Source: Septoria linicola (Eukaryota > Ascomycota > Dothideomycetes > Mycosphaerellales > Mycosphaerellaceae). From it: a DNA stretch of 64,000 nt. A program made the translations under genes and the position numbers. Numbering within the stretch: position 1 is the stretch's first letter; every line of letters starts with the position of its first letter. Under the pieces are notes generated by a model, which ran no database searches, had not been told where the DNA came from, and saw only the letters and a program-made list of their open reading frames with translations. Shown piece after piece: positions 58,000-64,000 of this stretch. The DNA lies in the NCBI GenBank assembly GCA_024114885.1, contig CP099418.1, positions 1,302,001 through 1,366,000 on the forward strand. Reading direction: 5' to 3'.

Positions 58000-60481
58000 A
58001 TGGCGGCAGATGATTTTGACGCCATCGGACTGATGCCGTTGGACACGCCAATATTGAAGGTCTCGCGGTGAGTCTGCAACGAACATGGTGTTCGATTGGC
58101 TCCTCTGACGTGTGACTGTGACCTAGACCAGTTGCTGCTTGTTCGAGATGTCGAAATGCGAAGATCAAATGCGATGGCAAACTGCCGGCGTGTTCTTCAT
58201 GCGAGAAGAGTGGCCGAGCTGCGGAGTGCACTAGTACTAACGATCAGTTCGCGCGTGGCAAGGAACGCAGTTATGTTTCGACCCTGGAGACTCGGATCGA
58301 GAAGCTCAAAGAGAAATTGGAAGAAGCTCGTGCTCGGAAGCCTTCTGTGGTTGACATGCACGAAGACGAGTTTTCAGGCAGACGGCAGTCATATCAGGTG
58401 CAGGAGCCGCCGACGCCCAACACTCCTAACCAGACCAAAGCCATGAGACGAAGAGAGGCCGCTACCATTGATGATCTAGTATCGGACTTCGGCTTCCTGT
58501 CCGTGAATGCCACCGCGCGAGACTTTTATGGCTTCACTAGTGCCATGTCGTATGCAAGGCTGATCCTATGGGCCAGCTCGAAAGAGTCCCTGCCAACATC
58601 AATGACCCAAGAACTGCCAGCACGGTATCAGGCGACAACACTCATTCAGCATTACCTCAACAACATCTTCATACTCTTGCCTGTGTTCGATGAAGCGAGC
58701 TTCTGGGGATCTGTTGATAAAGTCTACTCGCGAAACTTGCATCAGGCTGATGCACACGACCACTTTATGGTAAGAGTGGTGCTGGCTATCGCTAGTGCTT
58801 CGATGTCAGAACAGCGCGGGGACCAGCGATATATGGAATCCATTGGCCATATCTGGACTGCTTTAAGCCACTCTGAAGATGTGCTGCGGCCAGGAGAGAT
58901 TGCAAGTATACAGGCATTGATCCTGCTGACAGAGTTTGCGATGCTCGACCCTCATCATTTCGACTCATGGGAGCTCATTGGTGCAGCTTCTCGTGCTATG
59001 GTAGACCTTGGGCTACATCAGGATCCTCCAAAGGGTACAGCCATGCCCAAAGCTAAACTGGAACTCAGACGTCGGGTCTATCATTGCGTCTACGCACTGG
59101 ATCGTTCCACCTCGCTTGTTCAAACACGCGCATTCTCGTTTTCTGATGACAGTGCCAGAGTCAAAGTTCCGTTCAGCAAGCCACCGACTCCTGCACCAAC
59201 ATCACCTGCCCCCAACAACTCTCAGGGTCTGTGGCTGCAGACATACGAACATGTTGCAGATCTAATCAAGCTTCGCCAGATACAGTCCCAATGGTACAGC
59301 GACCTCTTCCAATCGGGCCGAAGTCGGTGGGAAGAGCCATATCATTACATTTGGGATACCTGCGACTCGATGCGAAAATGGTTCGAGGCGCTGCCATCTA
59401 CCATGTCACCAAATATGCATGCATTCTTCGAACTGGACCTGCTCTACTCTTATGTCTACGTGCTATCGCCCTCGCCAAGAGTTCCTGCGGTCCACCTATT
59501 CGCACAGAAGCTCATATTTGAGTACTGCACTCGCTATGCGGAACTCATGCTTCGATTGATCAGCGACCCAGCATATACTTCCCCATTGACGTTCTACGAT
59601 GCTATGCGGGTGTATATGACGGGGCGGCAGTTTCTTGATGTGTTGCAGCATAACACCGACGGGCTTTTGGCTGGACACATTCCAGCGCATCCAGAGGTCA
59701 AGCCTTCGACAGCTGCGCCGCCTCGAATGCCTGTGGTTCCTCTTTCAACAGGCGATACTGTACTGAGGCTAAACACAGCCCGCAGTATCACGTGTATCAA
59801 GCAAATCACGGAATGTCTTTCACGATTTGGTATTCGATGGGGTTACATGAGGTGAGTGAACTGCTGCCGCAGTATTTTGACCAGATGCAAATGCTAATAC
59901 TCCGCAGCTGGAACCAACGATATCAGACTGAGACTTCTGCAATGCTCGACGACCTTAGCTCTCGCCTACGGGGTTTGGAGGGCCCTGCCCGGAGGCAAAG
60001 CACATGGCATCACCACGGATCCACAGGTTCGATTGGCAGCAGCACCAATGGCAGTATGTCTTTTGCAGTATCACCACCTGCCGTTGCCAGCGGTCAAGGT
60101 TTGTATCAGCATTCCCCGGGTGCCATGCAGAACACACCTGCATCAACGCACGCGCACCCCGCGCATCAAATCAGTCCTCCAATTCAGCAATACTCTCAGC
60201 ATCCTGCGGCGTATCAGACAACACCGCCGTTGGCGCACGGGCAGGCTGCGAACGCCACACAACCGCAACAGTCCTATTTTCAACAGCAAATCTACAATTT
60301 CAATACAGCTGCAGCAGTCCCGCAGCAATCGCCTTTTGCTGGGCAGCAAGGGCGTGTTCATCCTGCTTCACAATTTGCCAACTGGGGCGGTTATGGTGGT
60401 GCAGGGGGGAATCCTAGCACGCTTGACGAGGAGAACGCAGTACCGCCTATCCCGGCCAACCCCTGGAACATTGACGGATGA
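58000..60481 (+). CDS. Zn2Cys6 fungal transcription factor (second of a divergent pair)
   Basis: Exons 58000-58067, 58127-59851 and 59908-60481 (788 aa). The second exon opens with RPVAACSRCRNAKIKCDGKLP, then C45-x2-C48-x8-C57; together C28-x2-C31-x6-C38-x6-C45-x2-C48-x8-C57 form the cluster. The next block DQFARGKERSYVSTLETRIEKLKEKLEEARARK is a linker plus coiled coil. The middle homology region (about 130-560) includes LPVFDEASFWGSV, FDSWELIGAASRAMVDLGLHQDP and RRRVYHCVYALDRSTSL. The C-terminus is rich in Gln, Ser, His and Pro. The last intron (CAG acceptor at 59907) joins YMSWNQRY. A specific target is not evident. Confidence 0.88.
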
Positions 60482-61124
60482 TGTCAGCTGGTGAGCGACA
60501 GATATAGTCGACAGCCGATTTTAGCATGAGCTGGCCAAGTCGCTGGCAAAGGCCAGACGCAGTCCAGGCTCATTTCATCACACTCGCGCGGCACAGTGAA
60601 TATGTAGGTGTGGACACAACCCACATTGTCCAGGCCAGTCCGTCCATTTATCGGCATCTGGGAGCTGTCAGCTGCTAGCTAGAGCTTCACATCGCATGTT
60701 CATCCGCGACTGAATAAGGACTCGCCAGGGACCTTCGTCAAATCCAGCAGTTACGATGCCTTGCAGAGACTGGTAAGGCGCCATGAGCTCACATGTCACG
60801 AGACGCTTCACGCCTGGGATAGATGAGATACGTATTGCGGCTAACACACATCGATTGCACTTAGTGCATGCACGCAGCATGAGATCCAGTCCCTCACAAT
60901 GATTCAACGAGGACGGCTTGTCGAGACATGCTTCGAGATTTGTGAGACTGACTGCTAGTGTTACGCGGCAGAGAAACTTTTGACTAGCTCTGAGAACGAA
61001 GACTCCGGTGGAAATGTGTGACAAGAATATGCAAGCGCTTTAAAGGATGACTTTGCATTTTGATCGAGATAGGCGGTATCGGCACAGCTTATATAGGAAG
61101 ACAGCACATGATATCACACAAGCC
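60482..61124. other. Intergenic between convergent TF and P450 genes
   Basis: 643 bases; nothing else was recognised. Confidence 0.5.
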
Positions 61125-62788
61125 TCAAAGGTCCTTCGTGCGCTCTTCCGACTCTGCGATCCACTTATCCAACATCACTCTGTTCCGCGGTCTCAGACCA
61201 ATCTTGAACGGCTTAGGATCCATCGTCAAGCCATTAGGTAGCTCATTACACCCCATACAATCCAAAATAGGACGATCTTTCGGATCCTTTGCCTCGACAA
61301 CTTCAAATGCCGTAATAATTTTCAAGAACGCCGTGTACAATTCCCGATTCGCCAAGTGCGAGCCAATGCACATTCTCGATCCTGCTCCGTAGCCGTAATG
61401 TGGTGTTCCTCGCGTAGCTGAGGCATCGTCGATCGTCTTGTCGGATAAATAGCGGTCGGGGTTGAAGCTATATGGATCCTTGAAGTGGGTGTCGTCGTAG
61501 TGTGCGGCGAAGGCGTTCATGTAAAAGTCTGTGCCGGCTGGGATGTTTGCGTTTCCCCATGTGATGTCTTTTACGCTTCTGCGTGGAAGGCAGATGGGGA
61601 TGACAGACCAGAATCGAAGTGTTTCTTTGACGAGGGCTGTGATGAATTCGCACTTTTCTTCGTGGAGGCAGCGTTCCCAGGCGTTGTTGTTGGGGTATTG
61701 TGCTTGGATTTCATCGTATGCACGCTTTTGGATCTCCTGCCCGTGTGGGGATGAGAGGTATGCAACACCCTGGCACAATTCGTTAGCACTTGGCAATGTT
61801 ATCGGTTGCATGTTCCACTTACCATGATCAAGTTGCTAGGAACTGTGTCAAGGCCTGCGGAAACCATGGACAGGCCGATCGACATCACCTCTGCTTCGCT
61901 GAGCTTGGCCTCAGGATCCTTCAAGACATGACCCGAAATGCAAGGCTTATCCTTACCCTCGGCCATACGCTCTTTGAGGCCATTGAGCAGCTTCCACATG
62001 TACTTTGCTCTACGAGCTTTGTATTGAAGTGGCTTGTCGCTGTTACCAGGTAACAATCGCATCAGAGGAATATAGTCCGCCCAGTTTGTGGCCGTGCTGC
62101 GGAACTTGCTAATTTCTCGCTCAACGTGAACGATTTCTTGAAGCAGCTCATCGTCGATGTTGCCTTCGATCTTGTAGCCATAGTTTAGCGTCAACGAAGT
62201 GGACAGCGCGAACCTCGAGAAGTAAAGGTTGATGTCTACATCACGCTCGCCGTATTTCGAGTCCTTGACCATCTCCTTGATGGACTTTGTGGATTCATAT
62301 TCCAGGATCGGCATATAGCTTGCAACAGCCGGTCGGTTCAGCGCGGTCGCTGCAGCCTTTCTTCGGGCCTTGCAACTTTCGTCCCATGGACTAGTGCCGA
62401 TCGTGAAGCCCTCGCTAGAACTGACGACTGTGTGGAAGGTGTGGAGAGTCGGCCTGCTGATCAATGCGGACTGATTCGTGATCCAGAGATTCTTGACGCT
62501 CTCAAAGGTATTGGCAAACACAACTCTGCGGTTTCCCAAGCGGACTTGGAATACTGGGCCATACTTTTTGGCCATTTTCATGGCGTTTACAGCATGATTG
62601 TCCCCGAGCTGCCGCAAGTTGCCCAAAATTGGCACACCCGGCACCTCTGGCAGTCCTTTGATCTTTGGAACATTGGTCTTGTCGATGATCTTGATAGCTG
62701 TGTAGAGTACCGCGAGGAGAAAGAACGGGAAGATCTGTGGTTGGAAGAGCAGGCCCACAATACTTTGCGGCTCATCTGACTTCGCCAT
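61125..62788 (-). CDS. Cytochrome P450, CYP504-like (phenylacetate/hydroxyphenylacetate hydroxylase type)
   Basis: Exons 62788-61823 and 61769-61125 (536 aa), 53-nt intron, phase 0. The N-terminal anchor SIVGLLFQPQIFPFFLLAVLY starts about residue 9, then a proline-rich hinge PKIKGLPEVPGVPILGN. Conserved blocks: KKYGPVFQVRLGNRRVVFAN, SSSEGFTIGTSPWDES followed by CKARRKAAATALNRPA, I-helix AGLDTVPSN with a Val in the oxygen pocket, ExxR at Glu371-Arg374 (ETLR), and the haem loop YGAGSRMCIG with Cys456. The SEGFTIGTSPWDESCK pattern is characteristic of CYP504 enzymes (phacA/phacB of Aspergillus), which ortho-hydroxylate phenylacetate and lead into homogentisate. Family identity is strong; the subtype (phacA or phacB) is not settled. 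The neighbour fumarylacetoacetase fits this path. Confidence 0.82.
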
Positions 62789-63398
62789 GGCTGACAGCGA
62801 ATTACAACCTGATCTGATTCGACCTGTGGTTGCTTGTCGTCCAGAGTGTGTCGTAAGCCAGGTCGTGGAAGGCAATGTCTGACATTCAAGATGACAGCAA
62901 GGTGTAAGATGCTCATATACTAGCAAGAGACGGAACAAGAGACGTCACAGAGGCTCTGCCCGCCGAGCCAACCCCGTTCCCACAATGCCAGTACATTGCC
63001 ATGGTGAACCTTCCCATCCGTGCGACGTAAAAGATCTACAGTAGTATGATTGGCTGTTTCGAGAGGTGAGATGGAGTAGCTCCAGACCCCAAGGTGGGAC
63101 ACACCGCCAAGAAGCGGGCATCTTGCGCGTGAGGACGGAACTTGGCCGTTGCTCTCTTCTTCACCATTTGCTAGCTCCACCACTCTCTCTTTGCAGCTGC
63201 GGGTCACAGCCCCATGCCCGTTCCTGAATGCTGCAACGGGCGGACATTCCCAGCATCGACTTTGATTGAATCCACCGGTATTAGTCACATAAGTGACCTA
63301 CAGTTCTCTTGAACATCGATATCTCTGAGCGGGGGTTGCACGCAATAAACAGGGATAGCCTCTCTTCAATATGAGCTTCATCGACTACATAGACTGTA
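62789..63398. promoter_or_regulatory. P450 5' flank
   Basis: 610 bases between fumarylacetoacetase 3' end and the P450 start, containing an open frame with no family match. It should hold the P450 promoter. Confidence 0.45.
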
Positions 63399-64000
63399 CT
63401 AGAAATTCATCTCAAGCGCCGGCTCGATGCGTCCGATACACTCGCCAAAGCCAACGATACCGCCACTTTCGTAACCGCAATGCCCTGTCAGTGAGACCGT
63501 GTCGCCATCTTCCAGAAATGTGCGAGTCTCCCCATTCGCGAGTTCTACCTTTCCCTTTCCATTCTCAGTCTGCTCTAGCAACGCCCCTTTCTCCTCCTTT
63601 GCTGTGCCACTGATCGTCCCCGAGCCCATCAGATCACCAACATTGAAGGGACACCCTCCGATCGTGTGGTGAGCGAGCATCTGTGGGAAGGAGAACAACA
63701 ACTGGGTCGCCGAAGTACGTGAAAGGATGGTCGTGTCGCCTGATGGCGGAGTCAAAGCGAACGATAGATCGATCTTGTAATGCGATTGTCGGTCCTTCTC
63801 GTCCAGGTACGGCAGTAGTGGTGTGTCATTAGCAAGGCCCGTCGTCTTGAATGGCTCCAGAGCGTCCATCAGCACGACCCAGGGCGATATGGTTGTGCCG
63901 AAATTCTTCGAGTTGAAAGGCCCCAGTGGCACGTATTCCCATGCCTGGATGTCGCGCGCAGACCAGTCGTTCATCAAGACCACGCCAAACAGGTGATCGG
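63399..64000 (-). CDS. fahA: Fumarylacetoacetase (C-terminal part; 5' end outside window)
   Basis: The C-terminal ~200 residues in one frame, running off the right edge. It shows DHLFGVVLMNDWSARDIQAWEYVPLGPF, NSKNFGTTISPWVVLMDALEPF, GCPFNVGDLMGSGTISG and EDGDTVSLTGHCGYESGGIVGFGECIGRI. These are catalytic-domain blocks of fumarylacetoacetase, which hydrolyses fumarylacetoacetate to fumarate and acetoacetate, the last step of tyrosine/phenylacetate degradation. The metal-site Asp of NDWSARD is present. The gene symbol follows Aspergillus usage. The start and about half of the protein lie beyond the window. Confidence 0.93.
   Translation of the reverse strand, partial: DHLFGVVLMNDWSARDIQAWEYVPLGPFNSKNFGTTISPWVVLMDALEPFKTTGLANDTPLLPYLDEKDRQSHYKIDLSFALTPPSGDTTILSRTSATQLLFSFPQMLAHHTIGGCPFNVGDLMGSGTISGTAKEEKGALLEQTENGKGKVELANGETRTFLEDGDTVSLTGHCGYESGGIVGFGECIGRIEPALEMNF

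Noticed and set aside
62920..63288. 122-aa minus-strand frame between the P450 and fumarylacetoacetase
   Set aside because: No domain or homology signal; it lies in the P450 promoter region.

Overview
The window is nuclear DNA from a filamentous ascomycete (Pezizomycotina). It is GC-moderate and gene-dense, with about 30 protein genes in 64 kb. Most genes carry short introns (about 45-180 nt) with GTRNGT-type donors and CTNAC-type branch sites. Orthologues of fungal or ascomycete-specific families (Meu6-type PH protein, MIX23, Vsb1-like transporter, MpaB-type oxygenase, BTB and Zn2Cys6 proteins) point to Dothideomycetes or a close relative. That rank is inferred from protein style and was not tested. 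Gene models below were spliced by hand from donor, acceptor and reading-frame agreement, so exon limits are predictions.

Layout. 1-7.1 kb: ATP10 (3' part off the left edge), verprolin VRP1, DNA ligase I CDC9 and, divergent from CDC9, MIX23. 7.7-16.4 kb, all minus strand: a GTPase/RasGEF fusion, an MpaB-like DUF2236 oxygenase, and a BRD8/Bdc1-type bromodomain subunit of NuA4. 17-28 kb: a coiled-coil protein, an Mpv17/PMP22 protein, phosphoglycerate kinase, the proteasome subunit Sem1, an ASNSD1-like asparagine-synthetase-domain protein, and a repeat- and His-rich orphan. 28-36.5 kb: two conserved unknowns head to head, the gamma-tubulin complex microprotein MZT1, a UBTD-type ubiquitin-domain protein and a Meu6-type PH protein. 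38-48.5 kb: a Vsb1-like SLC26/STAS/cyclic-nucleotide-binding transporter, the proteasome chaperone Nas6, TRAPPC11 and a LYR-motif protein. 48.7-53.3 kb: a BTB protein, a nucleoside hydrolase, CMC4 and SUMO. 53.9-64 kb: two divergent Zn2Cys6 regulators, then a CYP504-like P450 and the 3' half of fumarylacetoacetase.

Most genes are unrelated housekeeping functions, but some themes recur. Four encode mitochondrial or small cysteine/LYR assembly factors (ATP10, MIX23, CMC4, LYR protein). Two serve the proteasome (SEM1, NAS6). The right end looks like part of a phenylacetate/tyrosine (homogentisate) catabolic cluster: a ring-hydroxylating P450 lies beside the enzyme of the last pathway step, with two transcription factors nearby.

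Several small genes are visible only after splicing: MZT1 (74 aa), CMC4 (85 aa, with an 11-nt microexon), SEM1 and the ATG-only first exon of the UBTD gene. I found no transposon, CRISPR array, rRNA or convincing tRNA. I saw nothing that clearly amounts to an undescribed multi-gene system; the best leads are listed as findings.
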